A stretch of 64,000 nt of DNA. It comes from Diploptera punctata (Eukaryota > Arthropoda > Insecta > Blattodea > Blaberidae). The DNA lies in NCBI GenBank assembly GCA_030220185.1, contig JASPKZ010007429.1, positions 1 through 64,000 on the forward strand, in the 5' to 3' direction. Shown piece after piece: positions 39,600-50,489 of the stretch. Made by a program: the position numbers and the translations under genes. The notes under the pieces are model-generated. The model searched no databases, was not told where the DNA came from, and saw nothing but the letters and a program-made list of their open reading frames with translations. The first letter of the stretch is position 1. Each line of letters starts with the position of its first letter.

Positions 39600-40610
39600 T
39601 TGAATTGGTTAAAATTTTTTACGTTCACCTCATGAAGTTCCATGGTTTTTTTTTTTTTTTTTTACGATATCCGTTTCAAAGGGCATTTGCCTTCATCTTC
39701 AGTCAAATTCCAACTGTTGAAATTTTGCCGTTACCATCATCGTCCGAACTAGCATCTGTTACTGATTTTATGAACTTCGAGATTAAATTTTGCTCGCCAG
39801 GAACTTCAAAATTCATTATCTATATTTGTACTTCTGAATGTATGTTTTTTCCCAAACTGTTAATTCCAAAGGCTTCTCTAAATGTTTGAAAAGTTTAGTT
39901 TCTTTTCCAATTATGTGATTCTCTAGCAAACTATGGGCTGCAATTGCTGGTTTTTCAATTTCACTATTTTTAATATTTCTAATGTTCTCATGTGCAAGTC
40001 TCTAAATTCCTTATAGTTTTCTCTATATATAAGCGGCTTCGTGGTGCAAGTTCTCTCACCGCTGGGGTCCCGAGATCGAGTCTTGTTACTCCATGTAGGT
40101 TTCATGTTGAATGAAAATGAGCTTGGGCAGGTTTTCTTCAGGGCTTTCTCCCGTTTTCCCCTGCCATAATTTCATTCCACCATTTCTCCATACTCGTCCA
40201 TTTCATTTCATTTCATTTTGTTCATCTGCTCCTGTATGTCAGGTATGGTCAGCCAACACCCTTGTCGTTCACAGACCTCTATATACGGGTTTCATCTCAT
40301 CTCTCGACCCGAGGCTGAGTTGGACATGAGTTGAGTATATATATACACTTTCTTGCAGTCATTGCAACTAATTTGATAAATTCCAGATTTCTTACTATCT
40401 GGGACATTAGCCTTTTCATTAGTTATTAATAGATTACCCAGATTAAATTTGTTAATCGGTGCCAATGTAATATTAAATTTGTTAATTTTTTTTTTTATTT
40501 CCTGTGTGTTCCAGGGTGTTAAGTCATTTTCTTGAATTGTTTCTCTTCCTTGGGTGGTGCATTCTTTCAAGTATTTTGTTCTTGTTTGAATTTCTTTAAC
40601 ATATGCTAAT
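39600..40610 (-). pseudogene. PLE 3' portion, interrupted by a SINE
   Basis: Minus strand from 40570: NDLTPWNTQEIKKKINKFNI, then SKKSGIYQISCNDCKKVYIY with the GIY half of GIY-YIG. Reading is cut near 40335 by a SINE insertion and resumes at about 40025 (ENYKEFRDLHMRTLEI). The 3' part has a hammerhead-like motif at 39664-39702 (CTGAAGA, T, stem with bulge, GAA). Ends near 39620 at TTCACCTCATGAAG. Confidence 0.82.
40026..40335 (+). repeat. SINE6 inserted in the PLE
   Basis: tRNA-like head GGCTTCGTGGTGCAAGTTCT, GAGATCGAGTC (B-box-like), body TTTTCCCCTGCCATAATTTC, TCATTTCATTTCATTT, tail CATGAGTTGAG. TATATA tracts flank both ends (probable target duplication). The only copy I see here. Confidence 0.75.
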
Positions 40611-40739
40611 GATCTGAGGTGTTAAAGGCATTGTTAACTAAATTTCTACCATTTTTATTTGAAAAAAAAAAATTGTACTATCATTGTGAGTGTTAAAATT
40701 TAAATTAAACATCGAAAATCGTACCTACTTACCTATCTG

Positions 40740-41000
40740 CTAATGGATTTTGGTTTGGGAAAACCCCACATAAAAAAACAAGGAGAAAATAATGGATTTT
40801 AAAATTAGCGGGAATGTGATTTGATTTGGAGGATCGTCAGCCTACCGACAGATGGAGGAAGAAACAGTGCACCAATATGACAGAACAAGTTGTGAAAATA
40901 CTGAAAATGGAACCAATGTGGTTCTGAAACTGATCTAAATAGAAGACAGAGTACGAGATAAGGTGATAACATTTTTTCTTAAGTTTATTAAATGGTGTAA
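40740..41000 (+). mobile_element. PLE 3' end
   Basis: Starts near TTTGGTTTGGGAAAACCCCA, decayed C-terminal coding, ribozyme-like motif, then AGTACGAGATAAGGTG. A 3' end without an obvious inverted partner. Confidence 0.75.
40895..40940 (+). ncRNA. Hammerhead-like motif with strong stem II
   Basis: CTGAAAA (position 8 changed G to A), T, stem II GGAACC/GGTTCT (6 pairs, one G-U), loop AATGT, GAA, ACTGAT, C. Stem II is the clearest in the set. Confidence 0.55.
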
Positions 41001-41049
41001 TTAAATATTAATAGTAGTTCTGAAATATTGAAAATATAAAATAAACACA

Positions 41050-41250
41050 TTTGAAGGGCTCGGCTGTAAAACATGGTAACTGACAAATTCTTGAAAATTG
41101 AGTTGTAGCTTGTAAATTGTGATATGTGACCGGAGGCATTTGGTGCATGTAATTTTATTTACTACATGCACCAAATGCTTTCAGGAGGTCACATATTACA
41201 CTCAACTCAATTTTCAAGGATTTGTCAGTTACCATGTTTTACAGCTGAGC
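41050..41250. repeat. Fold-back repeat, unclassified
   Basis: GGCTCGGCTGTAAAACATGG at about 41057 and CCATGTTTTACAGCTGAGCC at 41231 are the outer ends of ~80-bp inverted arms. Inner arms read GGCATTTGGTGCATGTA / TACATGCACCAAATGC around TTTTATTTAC. No PLE terminal motif or ribozyme core. Confidence 0.88.
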
Positions 41251-41284
41251 CTTTCATTTGAAACACGTGAAACATTTAATTTAA

Positions 41285-41400
41285 TCTTAAACACAACATA
41301 CTGTACCAATTAATTAATAGAGAGTGAGAATTTTCACGACTCACCTCATATTTGTAGTAAATTTAAATACTGTACCATGGCCGACCACAGAAACGAGTGC
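41285..41400 (-). mobile_element. PLE 3' terminal fragment
   Basis: AATTTTCACGACTCACCTCATATTTG pattern (core ACTCACCTCATA at 41339) matches PLE ends such as 28178. No coding part. Confidence 0.5.
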
Positions 41401-41461
41401 AAAATATTTTTAGCTTTTTGATGTTTTTACTTAAATTAACATTTTCCAATCTTGGATAGAA

Positions 41462-42235
41462 TCTAATTTAAGAAAGAAAAATTAACATTTGAACTAGGAT
41501 TTGAACCGTGGACCTCTTGTTTTCCGTACGAGTATGCTGTCTATGACCACCATTCAAATTATGATACAAACGTTAACATTTCTTTCAACTTATACAATTC
41601 TCTTTCGTCCAAAGGCTAATAGCTGTCGCCACCATCGTGCCAAGTGACAGCTTCTATTCAGAAGAGAATTTATACATTAAATTTTAATTTGAAGAGAAAA
41701 ATTTTTGCCTAGACCGGGACTCGAACCCGGGACCCTTGGCTTTCCGGGCCAAGTGCTCTACCAACTGAGCTACCGAGGCGAGTTACGATCTAGACGCAAA
41801 TTTTTCTCTTATATACGTTGTAATTTATACATTACATTACTTTTTGGTGGTAAAGCTTCGTATTTTCAATCGTGGATAGAATCTAATTTAAGAAAGAAAA
41901 ATTAACATTTGAACCCTGGGCCTCTTGTTTTCCATATGAGTGTGCTGTCAATTACACCATTCAAATGACGATACAAACTTTAACATTTCTTTCAATTTAT
42001 ACAATTCTTAAATTTGAAAAGAAAAATGTACACCTAGACTGGGGTTTGGACCCAGGACCTTTGACACTATGTCAATGCTCTATCCAAGTGAGCTATCTAG
42101 GCCTCCAATCTCATTTGGATAGAGCATTGACATAGATAGTCAAAGGTCCTGGGTTCAAACCCCAGTCTAGGCGTATATTCTTATTTTCAAATATAATTTG
42201 TCCATCATTAAGATGTTTAAAAACGAATAATATGA
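41462..42235. repeat. SINE5 and SINE4 cluster
   Basis: SINE5 (minus) at 41462-41610 and 41876-42010: AAGAAAGAAAAATTAACATT, tRNA-like CACTCGTACGGAAAACGAGA with B box GGTTCAAATCC. SINE4 (minus) at 41690-41835 with a nearly intact tRNA-like fold: CTTGGC/GCCAAG stem, loop CCGGAAA. At 42012-42235 two SINE4-type heads lie inverted (GGTTTGGACCCAGGACC / GGTCCTGGGTTCAAACCC). Confidence 0.82.
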
Positions 42236-43005
42236 ACATTATACAATTCTTGTTTGTCCGAAGGCTAATAGCTGTTGCAACCATTGTGCCAACTGACGTC
42301 TTCTATTCAGAAGTATTTTTATTAAGAATTGAGGGGTCTAGTGAGAGTGCTATTTATATTTTATTTTTCTTTTGCATAGTTTACATAACAGTAAGTTAAG
42401 AAGAATAAAAGTTGCCCCTTTATTGTAAAAATAATGTCATAAATATAATCCTTTATAAAACCCAATTTATTTCCATTTCTTCTCAAAGTAGCATAGCTCC
42501 CTCTGTCACTAGATCGCTCAATTTATATATTACATTAAATAATATATATTTTTAGCTGTTTTATCTAAAGGCTTTTGCCATATTATTACTATTATTATAA
42601 ATAATATCACAAATCACAGGACTATAGTGAATATTTATAACGTCTATGAGACTAAATAATATTGTTGCTGTCATGAAATCTTTTTCTGAGATTTTAAAAA
42701 CTTTAAGCTGAAGATGAAATAGGATCTTGCATCCAAGAATGTTATTACATTACACAGACCTTAGAAACAATTTAATTTCAATTTTCACTAGTATCTAATA
42801 GAAATCATGCAGCATGAACTGTTGAATCTGAAAACAATGTTTTCATTTTATTTTTAATTTTACAAATAAAATTCAATCTATGTTTATTTCTTGCTCATAA
42901 CTCATAACATTATAAATAAATGTTCTCAGAGAGTGAAAGTGCACTCTCTTACATCCCCGCCTGGGAGTCCATATACTGTACTGTAAATTTAAACTGTTAA
43001 AATGC
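42236..43005. other. No feature recognised
   Basis: AT-rich; no repeat landmark or coding motif. Confidence 0.4.
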
Positions 43006-43009
43006 AACT

Positions 43010-43155
43010 GACCAGAAAGAAGAAAAGAGGGAGACCAAAGTTAACATGGAAGGAAAGCATGAAGACAGTAATGCAAGCAATAGGGCTAAGCATTCAAGAT
43101 ACCCAAGATCGTAGGCTTTGGAGGTTTGGCATGAGAAGATGGCAGCAGCTGTAAA
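43010..43155 (+). pseudogene. LINE-F C-terminal tail
   Basis: Reads KKKRGRPKLTWKESMKTVMQ then GLSIQDTQDRRLWRFGMRRW and a stop. The RGRPxxxW...DRxxWR layout is the terminal domain of non-LTR proteins and parallels LINE-B but differs in sequence. Confidence 0.7.
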
Positions 43156-43505
43156 AACCCAAAGATAGATAGAAAATGCAAATTAAATGTTTCTATTTAA
43201 AAACAATGTATTCAACTCTTTTGTGAATATTACCTTCCAGTAATGTCAATTATACAGTTTTATATTTTTCTTTTTAAAAAAAATATATGTAAGTTATACA
43301 TTCATAACAAAATAAAAATTGAAAATTAATACATAGTTAACGTAAATATAAAAAAGTAAGTCTATGGTTCATGTTTTATGTTATGTTAGGAGTCTCATTA
43401 TCTCTCCTTCCCCTCCCCCCCCCTCTTAGCCCTGTATAATTCTGTCTGAAAGCATCATGGAGAGTTTATATGGTTTATGATTATTGGACATAGCAATGCC
43501 AATTG
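43156..43505. other. No feature recognised
   Basis: AT-rich with a CCCCTCCCCCCCCCTC tract at about 43414. Confidence 0.4.
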
Positions 43506-43682
43506 TTGGTAAAGTTTCCTGAAGTACGAAAGAGTGAACGAAATGTTTTGAATGACAAGCTCTTAGTAGCATCTTTAACTTCAACACTTCAATGAACGAA
43601 CTACTCCAATTAAATGGTTCTCAAAAATAAGTGCGAGTGAATGAACTACTTCATTGAATGAACTGATTGGATACACCACTAT
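43506..43682. mobile_element. hAT-like right terminal fragment
   Basis: AAAATAAGTGCGAGTGAATG, GAATGAACTGATTGGATACA and CCACTA match the right end of 23145-25408 (AAAAGTGAGTGCGAGTGAAC, GGTTGGGCACAACACTA). No left end found. Confidence 0.65.
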
Positions 43683-43969
43683 TGACATTGAGTTATCCAG
43701 AATTGAGCTCAGGATTATTTATAATTCTGGTTGGAAGCTGTTATTCAGCATTCTGCTGAATATATTAAAGTTTTACACATTATTTCTTGCATATCCACTA
43801 TGTGTTTATTTTACATATCATTGCTACATACATATTGTTACTTGCACATTTATTATTTTGTAAGTTTTCCTTAAAAAAAGAATATAGCGATTTTTAAAGG
43901 TATTGAATTATACTTTAACTAACCTGACAAGAACAAAACTCATGTTAAATCGAAGAGAAACATCTCCAA

Positions 43970-44580
43970 TTTACATTATAAGTTCAATGTGAGCCCCGTT
44001 TGTGACATGACACACATCCAACCTGTAGGCTAATTCTTCCCATACATCAATAAGCATGTCTGGATTGATGGCAGCAACAGCTTCTCAAATTCTGTCTCTC
44101 AACTCGGGCAGGTTATCAGGCAATGGAGGCACGTAGACTCTGTCCTTTACAATACCCCAAAGGAAAAAATCGCATGGGGCGAGATCCGGTGATCTAGGAT
44201 ACCACTGGAGATAAGCCCTGTCATCTGGACCATGACGACCAATCCAGTAATGAAAGTGTGAAATGTCTTACGAAAACGCTTACATACGCATCCCTACCGT
44301 TTAAAATTGTTACAGGCTCTAAAGCGTACTGATTACGCTGACTTTGATCTTGAAATGTTGCGGTAGCAACATTCCCCTCAGACACTCTTGGTCGTCCCAC
44401 ACGTTTGCCTTTACACAGACAACCGGTCGTTGCGAACTGATTATGACATTGACGGATGTTGTTGGCATTGGGGGGATCACGATTAAACTGCCTATGAAAC
44501 ACATGTTGAACTGTCACAATAGATCTACAATTCTCAAACTGCAAAACACAAAACACTTTCTGTTGAGGAGTTGCCATCTG
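43970..44580 (-). pseudogene. DDE transposase gene with its core deleted
   Basis: Minus strand: MATPQQKVFCVLQFENCRSI, FNRDPPNANNIRQCHNQF and GKRVGRPRVSEGNV form the N-terminal helix-turn-helix domain typical of a mariner-related insect transposase group. By about 44225 the same strand reads RSPDLAPCDFFLWGIVKDRV and PPLPDNLPELRDR, the C-terminal end. The central catalytic part (first two acidic motifs) is missing, and there is a frame change and an internal stop near 44100. A transposon-type internal deletion derivative. Confidence 0.82.
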
Positions 44581-44739
44581 TTATTATTATTGCCATAGAA
44601 ACAAAACAAAAGAAAGCTATCCGCTCACTCGCACAACTAAAACTATCTTCTTTCATTTCAGTCTACACACAACTTTCTACACCTCATGTGAGTGATAATA
44701 TTATTACTTGAAACTACTACAATATTTTATGTACACACT

Positions 44740-46320
44740 ATATATAACCCTCCAATGGTATCTTTATCTTGTGCTGGTAGAGTGGCTTGCATGCTTAAAT
44801 GCCCCAAGAGCAATGGCAGTGGTAGCATTGCTGCCGAAAGGGTTACCCATGCTGGACAGGTGAAAAGGGATAAACCAGACAAAAAAAGTACCTTAATTGA
44901 TAGAGTGACAATCTTTCACCGTAAAAATATAACCACAAGAAATGCAGATGTGGATTCCACTGGTGTAAAATTTTTCGAAGGTAAAATAGTCCTCCATTCG
45001 GATCTCTGGGTGGGGACTACTTCAGGTAATCCATGACAAAGGCTTAAACATAGGAACATGGAATGTTAGGACATATAGTAGTGGGTCACTAGAAATACTA
45101 ATACGGGAATTTGATAAATCTTCCTTGGTTATTAGTTGCTTTACAGGAAATTAAATGGTCAGCAGAAGTATGTAATTCTAAAAGGTAAAGACACAATTTT
45201 AAAAAATCGCAAATATATATGGTCCCACAGAAGTTAAAGATGAATCAAAATCAAGAATGAGTTCTATGAAGAATATGTAGTTGATAGGCTTTCATGATAT
45301 CATATGAAAATGTTCTTAGAATATTTTAATGCAAAATTGGGATGGGAAGATATATTCAGGCCTACAAGAGGCAAATTCAATCTTTATTAAGATAGTAATA
45401 ACTAGAGTCCGGATGATAGGCACTTTAAAAAATCAAAATAGGCAGGCAAAAAGGCACTAAAAATCATTAATATAGGCACTAAAAATTCAAAATAGGCTCT
45501 TACAAAAATGGACTGCAATGCAAATTTTTACAGCCTTACGTTAAAACAAAATAGCCAGTACTTGTTATTTCGCCTAACGGGAGTGCATTGAGGTGGAAAC
45601 CATCTACCTGCCAGGTTATTGTAAATTGTTAATAGGAAGCATGTTTATTGTCTCTTGATAATGAATAGGAAATGGGAAAGTATTAAATAATAGAAGAAGT
45701 ACAGAAATTAAAATAAATGTAAGTAATATCAAGTTGAATATTTCATTTCAGGCTAATCTTGTTGGGGCTTCAAAGTATTCAAAAGCTTGAAGGGCTGTAA
45801 AATATAGACCTAAATTAACTGTTAGAATATTATTTCCACTCTTATCCTAAAATATTCTAAGAGAGAATTTATAAAAATAACACTTGAAAATTTCTATGCA
45901 ATGATATCTGTCATGAAGTCTGTCCGTTTTAATTGATTTCATTTAAGTACGAGTTAATTTTGAGAAAAAATGGCAAATAGGCATTGTAAGCTGAAATAGG
46001 CATTTATAGGCAAAATTAACTTCATGGAAAACAACTCTAAGGTCGTAGGTATGAACTTATATGAAGTCACTTTTACAATATCTATAATAAATAACTATAG
46101 GCATTTTCCCTAACATCCAGTCTCTAGTAATAACAGTGGGGGCTAGATTAGCCACTTTTGTCACATCAAAGAATCTTATTGTTAAGAGCATTACATTCCA
46201 GCATAAGGATATTCATAAATATTTTGAATATATCCACATGATGAAATCAGATAATTTATTAGTTGATAAATACTGACACATTAGCATCATCAACATTAAA
46301 TTAATTAAAGGGACTGACTG
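44740..46320 (+). pseudogene. LINE-E endonuclease region, split by a DNA transposon
   Basis: 44760-45036: a frame with CAGRVACMLKCPKSNGSGS and LIDRVTIFHRKNITTRNADV. Then about 45046, LNIGTWNVRTYSSGSLEIL, the start of an APE-type endonuclease (WNVRT). 45340: EYFNAKLGWEDIFRPTRGKF. Reading resumes after the insertion at 46135 with GARLATFVTSKNLIVKSITF. Stops and frameshifts present. The reverse transcriptase is absent. Confidence 0.8.
45393..46134. mobile_element. hAT-like non-autonomous element in the LINE
   Basis: TAGTAATAAC occurs at 45393-45402 and 46125-46134. Inside it the ends are inverted: AGAGTCCGGATGATAGGCA on the left, reverse complement AGAGACTGGATG on the right. AT-rich interior with repeated TAGGCACT and AAAATAGGC words; no open frame. 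Deleting it with one target copy rejoins the LINE. Confidence 0.85.
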
Positions 46321-46377
46321 CAATTCGGAATATCATCTGGTCAGAGTAAAAATAAGAGAATGATTATTCATAGTTAA

Positions 46378-47530
46378 ATATGGGAAATAACATTATGAGG
46401 TTCTTATTCATGAAGAATGAGTCATTTTTTTATATTTTACCCCATAGTTTACCGTATTTTATGACTATAAGACACACCTTAATTTTAAAGCAATTTTTAA
46501 AAAAAGATAACATTTTACCATTTTTTATTATTAGATTGCAAAGTCAGACTAAAAAAAAATCTTAGTTTATAAAACCGTTCTGATCTTTAAAATCCCTGAA
46601 AATCATCATCTGAACTTTCATCTTCTTCTTCTTTTTCTTCATCGTCGTTGTTCTCTTCATATACAAGATGTTCTTCGCTGCAATTGAGAGTATTACTAAC
46701 GCCGCACTTCTTGAAAGATTTAACAATAATGGCTTCTCTCACTCTAGACCACGATTTTTTATTCACTGACACACTTGTTTGATTGTATGTCCTTTTGAAG
46801 CTCCTTTCGGTGTGAATTCATGTTGGATTTCATCCATTTGTTCAAGTTCACTGGCATCGTACACTGCAATGATGCATCATAGGCCAGACAGTGTTCTGGG
46901 TTTCTGATGGCGGGGCAGTGTTAGCAAGCTTGTGAATCCCTGCAACTCATGTTCATCGCATCGGTGTACTGCTGCTGCCAGTTGAATCCAACGTTGCCAG
47001 ATAGAGATAGGTTTTCCGCGGCATCGAATAAATGGTCACTTAAGACTGGCAGGAATTTTAAATCAAACACTGGACAATATTATATTAGTTTTGAGTATAA
47101 GACACACCTGAATTTTGGAGGCGATTTTTCGAAGAAGAAAGTACATCTTATAGTCCATAAGATATGGTATGTTTTCTTAAACATGGGAACTGTAGTTTTC
47201 AAGAGGAAACATCCCTCTCATTTTCAACCAACATTATGACTTGGATTTTCGTTGAAATCTCCATCTATGTTACCATCTGATGTTGATTTGATGAACTTCG
47301 AGATCGGGTCCCGTTCATCAGGAATTTCGAAATTCATGGATTTAAATTTGTTCTTCTGAATATTTATCTTCTCCCAAACTGTCAATTATAAAGGTTTTTC
47401 CAAATGTTTTAGAAGTTTTACCTCTTTTTCCGATTTTATGACTCTCCAACAAAATTATGTGCTGCAATAGCAGATTTTTCAATTTTGCCATTTTTAATAC
47501 CTCTAAAGTGTTCCTTTGTGTGAGTATCCA
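46378..47530 (-). mobile_element. PLE 3' end, split by a TA-targeting transposon
   Basis: Terminal motif GGGAAATAACATTATGAGGT at 46381; interrupted at 46452; resumes at 47170 with a ribozyme-like motif (47186-47225, minus: AAAA, T, GAGAGG/CCTCTT stem, GAA) and C-terminal coding remnant to about 47520 (minus: HTKEHFRGIKNGKIEKSAIA). Confidence 0.85.
46450..47169. mobile_element. pogo/Tigger-like element, TA target
   Basis: TA at 46450-46451 and 47168-47169 flank inverted ends: CCGTATTTTATGACTATAAG on the left, reverse complement CCATATCTTATGGACTATAA on the right. Minus frame 46587-46772 reads SWSRVREAIIVKSFKKCGVS NTLN-type sequence ending in a run of acidic residues, like the C-terminus of pogo/Tigger transposases (SFKKCGISNAL). 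The DDE core is missing. Confidence 0.82.
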
Positions 47531-47659
47531 AATTTCTTTTTGTTTGGTATTGAGTATGAAATAAAAATATGTACAAAAGCTGTGAAACTGAATGAGAAAT
47601 TAGTCTACTTATGTTGTAGTTCATCTACCTACCTATTGCTTAGTTACAACTCTTTTATG

Positions 47660-47810
47660 TATTTTAAAAATACATTAGGAAGTAAAATTAAGGGGTTTAT
47701 TTAATAATTAAGATATTTAGTCTGTGTATTCTTACCTCCAACCATAAGAGGTCTGTAAAAGCTGAAAATGGGGCTCACAAGCCTTGAAACTTATGTTCAC
47801 AAGTAATGCC
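47660..47810. mobile_element. PLE 3' end fragments
   Basis: AGGAAGTAAAATTAAGGGGT at 47669, TATTCTTACCTCCAACCATA at 47727, then a plus-strand ribozyme-like half. Counterpart words (ACAACCATAAGAGGTAAGAA) recur at 48797. Confidence 0.7.
47759..47800 (+). ncRNA. Hammerhead-like motif
   Basis: CTGAAAA (G8 to A), T, stem II GGGGCT/AGCCTT, loop CACA, GAA, ACTTATGT, T. Same stem as 21811-21848 with a different loop. Confidence 0.5.
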
Positions 47811-47994
47811 ATGAGTGATTTCCAATTTATCTAAAGGATTTGGAAATAAAGAGTGGTCTTTGTTAGAACTATTTAACGAATAAAATTAAGCTGTTTAATC
47901 ACAAATCATTATTTAAATATAGTTATTTAAAAATATTTATATATTTAATGTGAACAGCGATGTTTGAAAACAAATGAGAAATTTTTGGTTATAT

Positions 47995-48055
47995 TTAATT
48001 TTTCTCTTCAAATATAATTTATCCTTCTATGAGAAGTGTTAAATTAATAATAAAA
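47995..48055 (+). repeat. SINE4 tail
   Basis: TTTTTCTCTTCAAATATAAT and TATGAGAAGTGTTAAATTAA, tail only. Confidence 0.75.
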
Positions 48056-48182
48056 AAATTGTCTATATTTAATTTGTTCGTCACTGCAACTTTGCCAAAT
48101 AGGATTGCAATATTGTAAGAATGCACCCAATTGGAGAAAAAATGGAACACATCAAACTGTATATTAACCAGCATTCCATCCA

Positions 48183-48484
48183 TCCATAGTAATTCTGCCC
48201 AAGGGGCAGGTCTTTCACTGCAATCATAACATTTTCATGCTATGCTTTGCAGCTTTACTAGGGGATTATAGGTGTGGTAGCTTCCCGTTGCTTTCCACAC
48301 CGGTGAAGGATGATGATGATGATGATGACCGGATGATTTTCGGGGACCGTTGGCCCTAAGCTTCCTGACATTTGTCTTAAAGTGAGGAAAAACCTGTCCC
48401 AGGAGCCTGTCCCAACCGGGAATCGAACCTGGGCCCACTGCATGATAAGGCAGCAGACTACCTCGAGACCACAGCGGTGGACTA
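48183..48484 (-). repeat. SINE3, full-length-looking
   Basis: Same layout as 16043-16365: AGTAATTCTGCCCAAGGGGC, TGTGGTAGCTTCCCGTTGC, (GAT)n, GACATTTGTCTTAAAG, and the reversed tRNA-like head to GAGACCACAGCGGTGGAC. Confidence 0.88.
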
Positions 48485-48974
48485 ACCAGCATTACAGGTT
48501 ATTAATTCATTTTTTCAGAAACAACTCCGTAAAATCAGTATTTAAAACACATTTATCAAATGTGTAGGTCGAAGGAATCTGTTCATTATTTGATATATTC
48601 AATATATTTGTTAGAGAGTCAGTCACTCCAAAATAATGCTCTGACCTGTTCAGAGGAGGAGCTTTCTTTATTTTGGTAATCAAAATTTGTTAACTATCGA
48701 GGTGAAACATGACTCTGATTGGTTGTAAAACAAAATTCATTGAAACATGATTGATCATTGACTCTCATTTGGGGCATAAGTTAAATAGTCAACAAAAAAC
48801 AACCATAAGAGGTAAGAATACACAGACCATATATCTTAATTACTCTTTTATGTGTTTCAATTATTGGTTGTTTGGTCCCAGTGGACTAATGATTACTAAG
48901 TTTGCCTCTGGTCCCAAGGTTCATTGATTCAAACGTGACTAGGATTGATGGATTTTTTTAAGGTGTAAAAATAA
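48485..48974. other. Mostly unassigned; one tRNA-like block
   Basis: 48865-48960 (CCCAGTGGACTAATGATTAC, AAGGTTCATTGATTCAAA) looks like a decayed tRNA-derived SINE head. ACAACCATAAGAGGTAAGAA at 48797 is a PLE end. Confidence 0.4.
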
Positions 48975-50230
48975 TTCATTCAAATGGAAATAAAGATAAC
49001 TATCGTGGAATTAGCTTGTTGAACTCTGGATATAAAATTTATGCTAATATAGTTAAGAATAAATTGAGAAAAATTTATGAAAATATAATTGGAGAAGAGC
49101 AGAATGGATTCAGAAAGGGTAGATCTTGTACAGATGGATTCTTTACTCTAAAACTACTATTAGAAAAGCACAAGGAATTCAATATAGAAACTCATATCGC
49201 CTTCGTTGACTTCATAAAGGCTTTTGACAAAGTAGACAGAAATATATTACTGCAAATTTTAGCTGATGATAACGTTCCACAACAATATATTACTAATATC
49301 TTCAACATCTATAAAGATAATGAAATCTCTGTTAAACAAGATGGCAAATTATCTTCTTGGGAAAAGATCAACACTGGAGTAAGACAGGGATGTGGACTTT
49401 CACCGGTGCTTTTCATTATATACATGAATAAATTAATAAATGAATGGAGGAAAACACAACGAGGATATATACCCATCAATAGGAACCTCAAACTCGATGC
49501 TATTCTTTTTGCAGACGATTTAGCTCTTCTGGCACTTTCCGAAAATGATTTGCAACGATCAATTTATAATTTACAAAAAATAGGTGCCAAATTTAATATG
49601 GAAATATCAATTAACAAAACTAAAATTATGGCATTTCATGGGAAGGACCCCATACAAAGTAAAATCTGTCTCCAGAATAAAATTTTAGAGAGATCTAATC
49701 AATTTAAATATCTTGGATATTATCTCTCTATCTGGGATGAAAACGATATCCCTGAAAAAGTCACTAGTTATAATAAAAGTTTAGGAATTATTAATCAAGT
49801 TATGAAACCATCCCTTGTTCAAAAAAACGCCAGATTACGTTTATATAACACTTTGGCTAGACCAGTGTTGACCTATGGTAGTGAAGCATGGACACTAAAA
49901 AAAAACATGAAAGCAGAATAACGGCTTGTGAAATGAGATTCATGCGCAGAACAGCGGGTTACACCAGATGGGATCAGAAAAGGAACACCGATATCTTAAA
50001 AGAATTGAAGACTACGCCAATTTTGGAATATATTAAACAGTACCAACTAAATTGGAAACACCATCTTGAAAGAATGAGTTCAAATCGGATCCCCAAAGCT
50101 GTTTATAATTATATACCAAGAGGACGAAGATCACTGGGCCGTCCTATGAAACGCTGGAGGGAAAATTTTCTATAGGATCGTAACAGGCCTTGGCCTAATA
50201 CTTGGAAGGAAGAAGAAGAAGGAAAATAAA
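48975..50230 (+). pseudogene. LINE-C reverse transcriptase, one frameshift from open
   Basis: Open from about 48984 to 49921. RT landmarks: NYRGISLLNSGYKIYANIV, GEEQNGFRKGRSCTDGFF, AFVDFIKAFDKVDR (catalytic Asp), [20 protein letters not shown], and FADD at 49508-49519. A run of nine A (49897-49905) shifts the frame; the continuation from 49888 reads RITACEMRFMRRTAGYTRWD and RGRRSLGRPMKRWRENFL to a stop at 50173-50175, then a (GAA)n tail. The N-terminal endonuclease is missing (5' truncation near 48960). Nearly identical to 15285-15612. Confidence 0.92.
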
Positions 50231-50489
50231 CCCTAGAATCCCATGTTGTAGATTAATGGAATGTGAAAAAAATGTAAGATCTGAATTAAGAAATCACTGA
50301 GCAAAATTTGTTGACTCTTTCATGTACAGATTTGAATTATTAATGCTAATGACCTCACTTGTTAAGAGTGTGAAATTAATTAAAATAACTATTGGTTGAC
50401 TATTGAGTTTCAATCTGCCGTGCTACTCTGGTGGTAGTACGCCTGCTTCCTGACTTGCAGCATGGGATGTTAATTATATAATTTTTACC
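50231..50489. other. Unassigned; tRNA-like block at 50420-50470
   Basis: GTGCTACTCTGGTGGTAGTA and TTGCAGCATGGGATGTTAA resemble a decayed tRNA-derived head. Confidence 0.35.
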
